In this document: positions 1 to 8,382 of the stretch, piece after piece
Layout: the number at the start of each line of letters is the position of its first letter
How positions within the stretch are numbered: position 1 is the stretch's first letter
From: an uncultured Candidatus Melainabacteria bacterium
Lineage (GTDB): Bacteria; Cyanobacteriota; Vampirovibrionia; Gastranaerophilales; Gastranaerophilaceae
DNA length: 64,000 nt
Reading direction: 5' to 3'
NCBI GenBank assembly: GCA_947364235.1
Contig: CANARY010000006.1
Coordinates: 124,001-188,000 of the forward strand
Program-made: the position numbers and the translations under genes
Notes under the pieces: generated by a model
What the model saw: the letters and a program-made list of their open reading frames with translations, nothing else
Databases searched by the model: none
What the model was told of the DNA's origin: nothing

Positions 1-1262
1 ATTGACGCTTTGTAAGCAGTAATTGCTTCATCTATCTTATTGTCTTGATGCATTTTATAAGCATAGTCATAAAGCTCTTCAGAACTGCCGTTTTGAGTCA
101 AATAAGCAATATACTCAGCCGGTTTCATAGAATCTTTCATTACCATACTGATTTCATCTTTTGCAGCAGCATTTGCAGGATCAAGAGCCAGAACTTTTTT
201 ATAAAGCCCCATCGCAGTCTTAGCATCACCCATTTCTTTATACGCCTGAGCTTTGTACAACAAAGCTTGAGTATTATTAGGATAAAGAGTCAAGACAGAA
301 TCATAGGATTGAATCGCCTTTTGATACTGTTTTTTCTGCTGGAACAAAGTTCCGACATTTAATCTGGTTGTAACATTTGAAGGATTAAGCTGTTCAGCTT
401 TGCCGTAATAACTCAAAGCTGTATCAAAATCACCTTGAGCCTGTTTTATAGCCCCAATATTTGCATTTAACTCAGCATCACTCGGAGTCTGAGCAAGTTT
501 CTTTAAATAAATTCTCTCCAAAGCGTATAAAACTTCCATATCGCCTTTTGAGTTTGCAAGAGCTTCATTATACTGACCCACAGCCTCATCATAACGCCCC
601 AGTTTATCCAGAGTTCTCGCGTATTTCATCCTCAAAACGCCGTCATTAGGTTTTAAATCCAGCGCAGTTTTATAATAATCTGCAGAACGAGGTTCATTTC
701 CTAAAAGCTTGAGTAAATCTGCAATCTGTATATTGGAATCTCCTGCGAGTTTTTCACTCTGTGCAGCCCTCGAAAACTCATAAGCTGCAGCAGAAAGATT
801 TCCGATGGCCCTAAGCTCTTCTGCTTTTTTATACCTTGAACCTGCAGTAGTATCAAAGCTTATAACTCTTAAACACTGATTTAAATTTTCATTTGCAGAA
901 GCAATCATGCCGGCAGAGTTTTGTACAGATTGTTCTTTACTAGGATAAATTTTTAAGTAAAAAATTGCACTTCTAAAATCATTTGCAGCTTTTTCGTAAT
1001 TTTTATCCTGATTTGCATAATATGTAGCTCTTGCAAGATAAGCGTTTACAAGCCCAATCCTTGCAGAATTATCAAGATAATTAATCCTCAAAGCTTTTCT
1101 GAACTCAACAATTGCTGAGGAATACTGATTCTGAGTAAGATAATTTTGTGCAGCATCATAATGCTGAGCAAAAGCTCCTCCAGGAGCTGACAATACAAAA
1201 TCCTGGCACAAAAATGTGCTCATCGCTAAAAAACAAACTGTCCCTAATAATTTTTTCTTCAT
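1..1262 (-). CDS. Secreted TPR-repeat protein, 3' end off the window
   Basis: An open frame runs from an ATG at 1262 to the left edge without a stop, so the C-terminus is missing (at least 420 residues seen). The N-terminus is a signal peptide: MKKK, a hydrophobic stretch, then cleavage probably after SAPGGAFA. The rest is tandem tetratricopeptide repeats with typical spacing, for example SAIVEFRKALRINY, DEAVGQYNEALA and KAIQSYDSVLTLYPNN. TPR proteins are protein-interaction scaffolds; with a signal peptide this one should act in the periplasm or outer membrane. No strong Shine-Dalgarno precedes the ATG; a TAATAT lies 6 nt upstream, so it may be leaderless, but its -35 is weak. Partner and process are unknown. 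Confidence 0.85.
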   Translation of the reverse strand, partial: MKKKLLGTVCFLAMSTFLCQDFVLSAPGGAFAQHYDAAQNYLTQNQYSSAIVEFRKALRINYLDNSARIGLVNAYLARATYYANQDKNYEKAANDFRSAIFYLKIYPSKEQSVQNSAGMIASANENLNQCLRVISFDTTAGSRYKKAEELRAIGNLSAAAYEFSRAAQSEKLAGDSNIQIADLLKLLGNEPRSADYYKTALDLKPNDGVLRMKYARTLDKLGRYDEAVGQYNEALANSKGDMEVLYALERIYLKKLAQTPSDAELNANIGAIKQAQGDFDTALSYYGKAEQLNPSNVTTRLNVGTLFQQKKQYQKAIQSYDSVLTLYPNNTQALLYKAQAYKEMGDAKTAMGLYKKVLALDPANAAAKDEISMVMKDSMKPAEYIAYLTQNGSSEELYDYAYKMHQDNKIDEAITAYKAS

Positions 1263-1521
1263 AATAATATATTACTATAATTGCTTTTGAAAATAAATAA
1301 GTATATGAGGCAATGGCTATAAATAAAACTTTATATTTACATCTTTGTAAATTTTTGTAAAACTTTTTCTTCATGAGATACCATGATTTTGAAATTTATA
1401 GTAGCATGCCATGTATCAACTATCCCCAAATCTCCTCCCAAAATTATTAGAGAAAACTTACACGGACTTAAACTAAGTCCGTTTTTATTTTGTGATAGCT
1501 GACTACTAAAATACTTTTACC
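1263..1521. other. Non-coding gap between the TPR and RHH genes
   Basis: No convincing gene is seen here on either strand. A short minus-strand frame at 1156-1374 overlaps the TPR gene out of frame and has no ribosome binding site. The gap contains one perfect hairpin followed by T residues on the plus strand (1463-1490), listed separately, although no plus-strand gene lies before it. Confidence 0.6.
1463..1490 (+). terminator. Hairpin plus T-run with no plus-strand gene upstream
   Basis: CGGACTTA and TAAGTCCG form a perfect 8-bp stem around the loop AAC, followed by TTTTTATTT on the plus strand. This is a typical intrinsic terminator read left to right, yet both flanking genes are on the minus strand. 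Read right to left, the bases after the stem are not T-rich. It may end a small plus-strand RNA that starts within roughly 1263-1450. Confidence 0.5.
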
Positions 1522-1710
1522 TTAACCTAATAAATCTGTTAAGATAGATGCATTCTCTTCCGCTTTAAGATTATTTGAAATCTTATTGCGCTTTATATAA
1601 ACACGAAGAGCTTCTCTGATAAGCTCACTTCTTGTTCTCTGTTCAGAATTGGCGATGTTGTCTACTTTACTTAAAAAATCATTAGACATTGAAATTAATA
1701 CTCTTGCCAT
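1522..1710 (-). CDS. Ribbon-helix-helix (CopG/Arc-like) DNA-binding protein
   Basis: The start is set at the ATG at 1710, which has GGAGGG 5 nt upstream; a longer frame reaching 1764 lacks a ribosome binding site and would run over the promoter. The 62-residue product begins MARVLISMSNDFLSKVD, the beta strand of a ribbon-helix-helix fold, and continues with SRSELIREALRVYI-type helices (here TRSELIREALRVYIKRN). Such proteins bind DNA as dimers, often as antitoxins or autoregulators. No toxin gene is adjacent, so a solitary regulator is more likely. Target unknown. Confidence 0.8.
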   Translation of the reverse strand: MARVLISMSNDFLSKVDNIANSEQRTRSELIREALRVYIKRNKISNNLKAEENASILTDLLG

Positions 1711-1738
1711 ATTCCCTCCATATCGATACACTACGTTA

Positions 1739-1766
1739 ATTATATCATACAAATAATTTATCACAA
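1739..1766 (-). promoter_or_regulatory. Sigma-70-type promoter of the RHH gene
   Basis: On the minus strand TTGTGA (1766-1761) is followed after 16 nt by TATAAT (1744-1739), about 28 nt before the ATG. The spacing and hexamers match the housekeeping sigma factor. Confidence 0.6.
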
Positions 1767-1826
1767 TAATATATCTGTTTTATATTACAAAAATTAAGCA
1801 ATCTTTACATTTTGTTACAACAATAG

Positions 1827-1862
1827 CAATTTTTCAGACTTGATGCACTTTATATATATAAG
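1827..1862 (+). promoter_or_regulatory. Promoter-like block, CAATTTTT and ACTTTATATATATAAG
   Basis: CAATTTTT (1827) and ACTTTATATATATAAG (1847) lie exactly 20 nt apart, just upstream of the 761-aa gene. The same two elements at the same distance precede the GNAT gene (30154 and 30174), and a variant precedes the HEAT-repeat gene (61429 and 61449). The conserved spacing suggests a shared promoter class with an unusual -10. Confidence 0.5.
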
Positions 1863-1885
1863 AGTATAAAACTGAGGATATATAT

Positions 1886-4171
1886 ATGTCATTTCCATTT
1901 CATTATTCAAGTTTAAATCATGAATTAGCTCAGAGCACACCAAGCGGTTCTATTAACATTATGTGGAATCAGCTGGGTGAAAAGATGAAGGCTGATTCAA
2001 TAATGTATATGACACCAAACTTTGATCCTTCAATCGGTTTTAATTATCCAGAATTTGGTTTGTGGGGTAATAATCTTTTAAATCCTATGCTTGCTATTCA
2101 GCAGACAATGCAGTCTTTCCAGAACGGAAGCTGGATGAATGGTATGAATAATGGCGGCAACTGGTTCAATAATATGTGGAACAACAACTGGACTATGCCT
2201 TGGGGAAACAACAACGGAAACAATAGCGGTTCAACAAGCAACCCGGAATATGATGCATTAAAAGCTGTTTTAAATAAATACAAAGAAAATAATCCTAATG
2301 ATACAACAGCAAATAAAGTAATCCAAGAAGCTTTTAACAAATCAGGAACAGCTGATGAAAAAATGGAAGCTTTAAAAGATGCTTATAAAAAGCTTAACAA
2401 AACTAAATTAGAAAAAGCTTTATTAGATTTACCTGAATACAAAAATGTACTTATTCAGACAGGTTATAAGTTTAATAATGAAAATTCAGACCTTGCTAAA
2501 CAATTGAACAGCCTTAAAACAGAGATTCAAGCAGGAAAGGGCGACCAGCTTGTTTTAATAAGCAAGAGCGAAAGCAATCCGGAAATCCTAAGAATAATCA
2601 GCACATGGAACGATAAAAATAACAATGACAGTACAAGAGGTATCATTCGTTTAACTGCTAATAATATTCCGCAATCTGAAGATGAGCAGAAATTACAGAA
2701 AAAGGGTATTGCAAACTTAGCACTATCACTTATAAATAAAGCAGAAGACTTCAATGGAGACTATCCAAAACTTGACGCTGCTAAAGAAGCTGTATCTAAA
2801 GCTTTAGTTGATGTTCAAAAAAATAACGGATTTACTAAAGCTAACTTGAACAAGCTTGCCGAAAAATTTGACAATCTTTATGCAATATTAAGATTAATGG
2901 AAGCTGAAAAGACTAGAAATGAGATCCAGACAAAATACAATTTCTTAAACAATATATCTTCTACTGACACAGATTTTGTCACAGATGATTTAGTTGTAAA
3001 ATCAACACAGGAAGATTTAAAAGCCGAAGGTATTTCAACACTTCCAGAAATAGATAATATTGAAAAAGAAGAAGTTGATGACATTCCTGAAGACATAACA
3101 GGTGAGACTGCTGATGAGCAGCTTGAAGATTTAGTAACAAGAAACCATCTTGAGCAAACTAAAAAAGAAGGAGTTTTCAAGACAAAAACTACTTCTGCAG
3201 ACGAAAATACGCGTTTGTATATGATTAAGAACGACAAACTTGTAGAACTTACAAATGCTGCAGACATTGATGAAAACGGCAAATGCACAATGGTTGACGG
3301 CAGCGAAAAAGAACTCAAAGATGTTACAAAAAAAGAAGTAACAGCAGAAGATATTCGTAATTATAACGAAACACTTAAACGTATTAACTCTTTATTAAGT
3401 TCTAAAATTGAAGTATGCAGTGAGACTCTTTCTAACGGAACAACTGTTTATAGAAGCAAAGGAAAACAGCTTGACGGAAAATACCAATATTTTGTCATAA
3501 GAGATAATAAATTAATGAGACTTAATTGTGACAGCATAGGCGCTGGAGGCACTATTGTAATTAATGGAGAAGATAAATCTATTGAAGATTTAACAGACAG
3601 CAATTTTTCAGAAATTTTAAATTCACAAATCTTAGCTGTTGATGAAACAGAAGAAATAACTGTTCCTGAAGAAGTTGAAGAAGAAGAAATAACACAGCCT
3701 CCTGTAATTAATGAAAGTGCAGATACTTATAAAGACGGACAGACTATTTATACAAAGCTTAGCGGAAGCACTAGTGATAAAGAGTGGACTGCTGCTGCAA
3801 GTAAAATCAAATTAATCAAAGCTGATAATGTCCGTAATGTAATAGCAGGATATGAAAACGAACGAAGCGGCATACACATGGCTGACTGCATATTAGAACA
3901 AATTGCTGAAGAATGGAAATCAACCGGCTTCTTAGGCGGCGGTCACACAATGAGACAAGGCAGAAAAGATTTGATTAATCATATTATCAAAGCTGTTCTT
4001 GATTATTGTGAAAAATATCCTGAACTTCAACAACGTGACGCATATACAAAATTAAAAGAAAAATACAATAATGGTAACGGTATAACTGCTGAAGATGTTA
4101 ATAAACATTCTGAAAGCACTATTAGAAACCTTGATCATTATATTCTTGATTTATTAGATATTAATACATAA
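1886..4171 (+). CDS. Large protein of unknown function with internal duplication
   Basis: The start has GAGG a few bases upstream. The product is 761 aa with no signal peptide or membrane helix and no family I recognise. Residues about 60-118 are rich in Asn, Gly, Trp and Met (WNNNWTMPWGNNNGNN). Residues 120-370 are helical and Lys/Glu-rich. Two related modules follow, at about 425-480 (LYMIKNDKLVELTN to ELKDVT) and 509-570 (YFVIRDNKLMRLNC to SIEDLT), each preceded by an acidic linker. The C-terminal 110 residues look like a compact helical domain. It has its own promoter block and terminator, so it is monocistronic. It could be a lineage-specific structural or secreted effector-like protein; no function can be assigned. 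Confidence 0.8.
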   Translation: MSFPFHYSSLNHELAQSTPSGSINIMWNQLGEKMKADSIMYMTPNFDPSIGFNYPEFGLWGNNLLNPMLAIQQTMQSFQNGSWMNGMNNGGNWFNNMWNNNWTMPWGNNNGNNSGSTSNPEYDALKAVLNKYKENNPNDTTANKVIQEAFNKSGTADEKMEALKDAYKKLNKTKLEKALLDLPEYKNVLIQTGYKFNNENSDLAKQLNSLKTEIQAGKGDQLVLISKSESNPEILRIISTWNDKNNNDSTRGIIRLTANNIPQSEDEQKLQKKGIANLALSLINKAEDFNGDYPKLDAAKEAVSKALVDVQKNNGFTKANLNKLAEKFDNLYAILRLMEAEKTRNEIQTKYNFLNNISSTDTDFVTDDLVVKSTQEDLKAEGISTLPEIDNIEKEEVDDIPEDITGETADEQLEDLVTRNHLEQTKKEGVFKTKTTSADENTRLYMIKNDKLVELTNAADIDENGKCTMVDGSEKELKDVTKKEVTAEDIRNYNETLKRINSLLSSKIEVCSETLSNGTTVYRSKGKQLDGKYQYFVIRDNKLMRLNCDSIGAGGTIVINGEDKSIEDLTDSNFSEILNSQILAVDETEEITVPEEVEEEEITQPPVINESADTYKDGQTIYTKLSGSTSDKEWTAAASKIKLIKADNVRNVIAGYENERSGIHMADCILEQIAEEWKSTGFLGGGHTMRQGRKDLINHIIKAVLDYCEKYPELQQRDAYTKLKEKYNNGNGITAEDVNKHSESTIRNLDHYILDLLDINT

Positions 4172-4201
4172 AGATGTAAGATTTTGGTATGAAAGAAATT
4201 T

Positions 4202-4235
4202 TGCCGGCAAGGGTTATCCGACCGGCATTTTTTTT
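4202..4235 (+). terminator. Intrinsic terminator of the 761-aa gene
   Basis: TGCCGG (4202) pairs with CCGGCA (4222), followed by eight T residues on the plus strand, 30 nt after the stop codon of the upstream gene. It also faces the end of gmk on the other strand. Confidence 0.75.
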
Positions 4236-4293
4236 GCTGAGGGTCATGTCAAAACCCTTCATTTTCCCTCCCGCCGGCTTTATTTTTAGATAT

Positions 4294-4839
4294 TCATGCC
4301 AAGCAAAAATCTTCCAATTTACTAACCGCATTTTCAACTGTGTCATTCACAATCACATAATCAAACTTTTTAGAGTTCTCAATCTCAAGCTTGATTGAAG
4401 CAAGACGCTTTTGAATAGCTTCTTCGGTTTCAGTATGTCTGCCTCGAAGCCTCGCTTCCAACTCTTCAAGAGAAGGCGGAGCAATAAAAATTAACACAGC
4501 ATCAGGCATTAAATTCTTAACATTTAAAGCACCTTTGGTATCGATTTCAAGAATAAGGTTTTCACCTTTTTCTAAACATTCTTCAACAAAACTTTTCTTT
4601 GTACCGTAAAAATTACCGGAAAATTCAGCCCATTCCAAAAACTCACCTCGTTCAGCACAGTTTTTAAACTCATCAATAGAGAGAAAGAAGTAATTTTGAC
4701 CATGAATTTCGCCTTCGCGCATACCTCTTGTTGTACAAGAAATTGAAAGCCTGAATTCTGGATGTTTTAACAAAAATTCTTTAATTACAGTACCTTTGCC
4801 AACTCCTGAGGAACCTGAAATTACAAACAATTTTGTCAT
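4294..4839 (-). CDS. gmk: Guanylate kinase
   Basis: Gmk phosphorylates GMP to GDP with ATP in the cytoplasm, an essential purine salvage and synthesis step. The 181-aa product has the P-loop GSSGVGKGT at residues 9-17, the GMP-binding region with SCTTRGMREGE and YFFLS, and the lid RGRHTETEEAIQKRL. Its length is slightly below the usual 190-210 aa because the C-terminus is short. The ATG overlaps the end of the upstream decarboxylase gene by 4 nt (ATGA), so the two genes are translationally coupled. Confidence 0.96.
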   Translation of the reverse strand: MTKLFVISGSSGVGKGTVIKEFLLKHPEFRLSISCTTRGMREGEIHGQNYFFLSIDEFKNCAERGEFLEWAEFSGNFYGTKKSFVEECLEKGENLILEIDTKGALNVKNLMPDAVLIFIAPPSLEELEARLRGRHTETEEAIQKRLASIKLEIENSKKFDYVIVNDTVENAVSKLEDFCLA

Positions 4840-6605
4840 AAATCTTCCTCCATTTTAACAGCTTTATGTACTACCGTTTCATATTCAAAACCAGAACTTT
4901 CTGCCATCAATTCTATACTATCGATTTTTTCACAAACTAATCCTTCCGATGCTTGTGCAGAAACTTTCACTTCTCCAGGTTTACATTTTGCCTTTAGAGC
5001 TGCACACAGCCCTTTAGTAAGCTCCGGCATATCCATTGATTCAGTGCAAACTTCTATATAGCACATCTTGTTCATAATCTGGGTTACTTTCAGTGCTTTA
5101 TCAAAATCGTCAGCTGTAGTAACTTTAGTAGACCAAACATCACCTTCAAAAACACGTGCAAACTTTGAGTAACTCATTTGCATAATATCATTGAAACAGT
5201 CTTCAGGAGTTTCTGACAAAACACGTTCAATAGTATAGCCTTTATTATTGAGCACAATCACAACCGGCTTAACACCTCGCCTAAGCATATTTCCTATTTC
5301 CATTGCAGTAAGCTGATGAGAACCTTCTCCTGTAACAAGAACAACTCTTGAATTAGGTTTTGCAAGGCATATACCCAGAGCTGCCGGAGTTGCCCAGCCA
5401 ATCGAACCCCATAAAGTCTGTGTTTGCAGCTCAGCATTAGCAGGAAATTTCATCGGAGCTATGCCATGAGGAATTATACCGGTCTCTGCAATAATAATGT
5501 CATTATCCTTAACAAACTCTTGCAAACGCGGGTAAATATAATTTGAAGTCAAAGCCTCAGTACTAGAAGCTGAATGTTCATATCCTATTTGTATTTTTTC
5601 AATACTCATATTTTTAGAATCAACAAGTTTTGTTACAGCTTCCAAAACATCTTTCATTTTAACATTATTGTATAAAACACCTTCTACATAAGTATAAGTA
5701 CCATAAATTGCAATATGTTCTTTAATCTGATAAGGAAGATTGAATCCAAACGAATTCAAATCTGTATATACTGTACCAACTGCAATCAAACAGTCAGTTT
5801 CGTTTACTCTGCGTTCAGCCTCAGGATTTTTATAATGAGCATAATACCCGCCAAGATATAAATCATAATCCATATCAATAAGATTTGTACCCATTAGAAA
5901 ATTTGTCACAGGAATTCTGGTTTTTTCTACAAATTCTTTGTATTCAACTCTGGAATCAAAACGTTTAACCAGCAAATCTCCAAGTATTACAGGTTTTTGA
6001 GCACTATTAATTTTTGCTGCAATTTTTGCCGCGACCTGTCGCAAAACCTCTTCATCGCTTGTCCAGTCATAAGAAGGCTGAGTATCAGATATTTCCATCT
6101 TAGCAATATCCATTGGAACAGCTATATAAACAGGTTTTCTTTCTTTAACTAAAACGCGCAAGACTCTATCGATTTCAATCTTAGCATTATCTCTTGTTAA
6201 AAATGCTTGTGCAGCAGTTACAGTTTTATGTGCTTCAAAACAAGCTTTATAATTCACATCCTGAAAATTATGATGAACACAAGTTTTATTTTCTATAGTC
6301 TTTACAGCAGGAACACCAACAATGCTCACAAGCGGAACGTTCTCTGCATAAGCACCTGCAACTGCATTGATAGCAGAAAGCTCACCAACTCCATAAGTAG
6401 TAATAATAGCGCCAAAACCGCGCATTCTTGCATAACCGTCTGCTGCATAACCAGCATTGAGCTCATTTGTACAGCCTATCCATCTTGTCTCAGAATTATT
6501 TTCAACTGCATATAATAAATTAAAATTGTAATCACCTGGAAGTCCGAAAAAATCGTTAACTCCAAGCTCTTCAAGTCTCTTAACTAAATATTCGGCTATA
6601 TTCAT
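4836..6605 (-). CDS. Thiamine-diphosphate decarboxylase (pyruvate/indolepyruvate decarboxylase-like)
   Basis: This 589-aa protein has the full PDC-type layout: an N-terminal Pyr domain (GLPGDYNF, NELNAGYAADGYAR, TTYGVGELSAINAVAGAYAE), a middle domain, and a PP domain with VTGEGSHQ and LNNKGYTIE. The paired His of CVHHNF (residues about 113-114) and the Glu of GYTIE are the residues used in non-oxidative 2-oxoacid decarboxylation. The substrate may be pyruvate, giving acetaldehyde and CO2, or an aromatic 2-oxoacid such as indolepyruvate; sequence alone does not decide. It is longer than most family members by a C-terminal tail of about 30 aa. AGAGGG precedes the ATG. gmk is cotranscribed. Confidence 0.88.
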   Translation of the reverse strand: MNIAEYLVKRLEELGVNDFFGLPGDYNFNLLYAVENNSETRWIGCTNELNAGYAADGYARMRGFGAIITTYGVGELSAINAVAGAYAENVPLVSIVGVPAVKTIENKTCVHHNFQDVNYKACFEAHKTVTAAQAFLTRDNAKIEIDRVLRVLVKERKPVYIAVPMDIAKMEISDTQPSYDWTSDEEVLRQVAAKIAAKINSAQKPVILGDLLVKRFDSRVEYKEFVEKTRIPVTNFLMGTNLIDMDYDLYLGGYYAHYKNPEAERRVNETDCLIAVGTVYTDLNSFGFNLPYQIKEHIAIYGTYTYVEGVLYNNVKMKDVLEAVTKLVDSKNMSIEKIQIGYEHSASSTEALTSNYIYPRLQEFVKDNDIIIAETGIIPHGIAPMKFPANAELQTQTLWGSIGWATPAALGICLAKPNSRVVLVTGEGSHQLTAMEIGNMLRRGVKPVVIVLNNKGYTIERVLSETPEDCFNDIMQMSYSKFARVFEGDVWSTKVTTADDFDKALKVTQIMNKMCYIEVCTESMDMPELTKGLCAALKAKCKPGEVKVSAQASEGLVCEKIDSIELMAESSGFEYETVVHKAVKMEEDL

Positions 6606-6669
6606 TCTCTACCCTCTTTTTATTGAAACAATAATACCATACTAAAATTTTCATTTCTAGAGGAATTAC

Positions 6670-6709
6670 AAAAATTTAAACCGGCTTCACCAATAGAAAC
6701 CGGTTTAAA
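6670..6709 (-). terminator. Intrinsic terminator of pilin operon A
   Basis: TTTAAACCGG (6675) and CCGGTTTAAA (6700) form a perfect 10-bp stem with a 15-nt loop, followed on the minus strand by TTTTT. It starts right after the stop codon of the last gene of operon A. I see no matching terminator after operon B. Confidence 0.8.
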
Positions 6710-6710
6710 T

Positions 6711-7709
6711 TCATTGTCTGTATTCATCAAGGAATACGAAACAGGACTCCAGATCCTCGCTAGAACAATTGTAAGGAGGATCTGAAGATACCAGCGTCGG
6801 CGTTAACGCGGAAAGATTTGGAAAATCTTTAACAATTTTACTTTCAGAATCAATTTTGCTTCTAATAAAATCGTTCATAGAAAATACTTCATCTGAATTA
6901 TAAGACAGAGATGACATTCCAGGAGTGCTGTAATATCCCCAAGCAGCACCTTTTGCTTGATAATAAGCAAGTGATTTCTTAGTATACAAAGGCTCACCTT
7001 CATCATCAAAATACCCAAACCTTGCTGTCATTATATTTGTATCATATTCAGGAATACCAATTGGGCAGACTCTGCCGGTATCAAGCATTGCAAAAGCAAA
7101 AATATCAGGCTCAATAAGATCTCTAGCTTTCTTTTCTTTTTCATCTATTTTGCTTTCATCATAATCATCAGCAGTTTTTCCGTGTTTGAAAGTATATTCA
7201 GCAGAATTTGGTTTTCTCGTACCATTTGTATCAACAAAAACTAAATAAAATTTATAATTATCACCAAGCATTTTGCTTATATAAAACTTCATACCATTTG
7301 TTGCTGTAAACTGAACATTCTCATCTAAAAACTCATCAGCAAGTTCGCTAGTCAACTTCGTAGAAGAACAAGATTCACTATAGTCTTGTTCAGCCGTCTT
7401 TTTATTTGTATCTGTATTTATCCAGTACGTCAGTCCTCTGCAAAGAATTTCAGCACCAGAATCTGAAGTATCAGAATGCTCAGGAGTAATCCCGTCAAAC
7501 TCTTCTTCGGTAAACGGATTGTATCCTTTTAGAATAGCATTATAATATGCCTTGCTTAACGAATTATAAGCATTCATATAAAGATATTTAACAGCTTTTT
7601 TCTCAGCAGGCTTAACAGTAGTAACTGCAAGCGCTGTTAAAATACCAATAATTCCCAGAACAACTAGCAGTTCACCCAGAGTAAACCCGAATTTTTTATT
7701 TCTTAGCAT
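6711..7709 (-). CDS. Type IV pilin-like protein A5
   Basis: The start is the second of two ATGs after AAGGA (7709); the paralogue B5 overlaps its upstream gene by the same 14 nt, which supports this choice. The 332-aa product has a prepilin leader MLRNKKFG, cut before FTLGE (mature Glu5), and a hydrophobic helix LLVVLGIIGILTALAV. The body has a Cys pair region (ILCRGL, ESCSSTKL) and ends NCSSEDLESCFVFLDEYRQ. It is strongly similar to B5 over its length (shared GYNPFTEEEF, DSGAEILCRGL, YYQAKGAAWGYYST, EPDIFAFA). It is likely an inner-membrane-anchored minor pilin or pseudopilin assembled by a type IV pilus or type II secretion machine encoded elsewhere. Confidence 0.85.
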   Translation of the reverse strand: MLRNKKFGFTLGELLVVLGIIGILTALAVTTVKPAEKKAVKYLYMNAYNSLSKAYYNAILKGYNPFTEEEFDGITPEHSDTSDSGAEILCRGLTYWINTDTNKKTAEQDYSESCSSTKLTSELADEFLDENVQFTATNGMKFYISKMLGDNYKFYLVFVDTNGTRKPNSAEYTFKHGKTADDYDESKIDEKEKKARDLIEPDIFAFAMLDTGRVCPIGIPEYDTNIMTARFGYFDDEGEPLYTKKSLAYYQAKGAAWGYYSTPGMSSLSYNSDEVFSMNDFIRSKIDSESKIVKDFPNLSALTPTLVSSDPPYNCSSEDLESCFVFLDEYRQ

Positions 7710-8349
7710 CATCTTCCTTTTTAGCTTCTTCAGTTTCATTGCCAGCATCTTGCGCAATATTAACTCTATTCAAGTATTCACGCTCCATAACTCCTGTTAC
7801 TTCAACCCTGCCGTCTTGATATACTTTTACATTAAATCTATCAGGTTTTTTACAGGTAGTTTTATTATAAATACAATTAGGACCTTTATTTCCGTTTACA
7901 TCAATATAAATATCTTCAGGTTTTGTTTCACTGTCAAAAGAAGTAATCGGCAGAATCCATACAGTACCGTCAGTAGTAGCAACCGTTCCAGAAGGAAGCT
8001 GACCGTCTTTAAAAGTCTTATTTGTACAGCTTATATCAGAAGAACGGTTAATTTTTGCAGCAAACAATTCACAGAATTTTGTATTTCCTTCATAAGCTTT
8101 TCCTTTACTCATCTGCCTTGAAACATTTCCAAGATATTGTTTTGCATCAGGCTCATAAGACTCAGGGTAAAGATCTTCATCATTTACCAGCTCAGCAATA
8201 GCCCTTTCTGTAATATAATAAGCTTTTTTGAACATCAACATTTCTTGATTAGGTAAAATACTTTTCAACAAAGGTAAAAGCACCATCGCTAAAAATCCGA
8301 CTATACCAATTGTAATAATCATTTCACCTAATGAGAATCCTTTTTTCAT
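7696..8349 (-). CDS. Type IV pilin-like protein A4
   Basis: The 217-aa product starts MKKG, cut before FSLGE, followed by a hydrophobic helix (MIITIGIVGFLAMVLLPLL). The body contains NQEMLMFKKAYYITERAIAELVNDEDLYPE, a DVNGNKGPNCIYNKTTC segment and a charged Glu/Lys tail. It is the close counterpart of B4, sharing DVNGNK, KPDRFN and VYQDGRV. The 3' end overlaps A5 by 14 nt. The conserved ITERxIxEL helix and DVNGNK loop suggest a pilin-like globular domain; its exact role is unknown. Confidence 0.85.
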   Translation of the reverse strand: MKKGFSLGEMIITIGIVGFLAMVLLPLLKSILPNQEMLMFKKAYYITERAIAELVNDEDLYPESYEPDAKQYLGNVSRQMSKGKAYEGNTKFCELFAAKINRSSDISCTNKTFKDGQLPSGTVATTDGTVWILPITSFDSETKPEDIYIDVNGNKGPNCIYNKTTCKKPDRFNVKVYQDGRVEVTGVMEREYLNRVNIAQDAGNETEEAKKEDDAKK

Positions 8350-8382
8350 ATTTTTACCTTTCTGTTTTTACTTATCTTTTCT

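Noticed and set aside
2878..3318. 146-aa minus-strand frame inside the 761-aa gene
   Set aside because: It is the antisense shadow of Glu/Lys-rich coding sequence, Ser/Phe/Val-rich, with no ribosome binding site.
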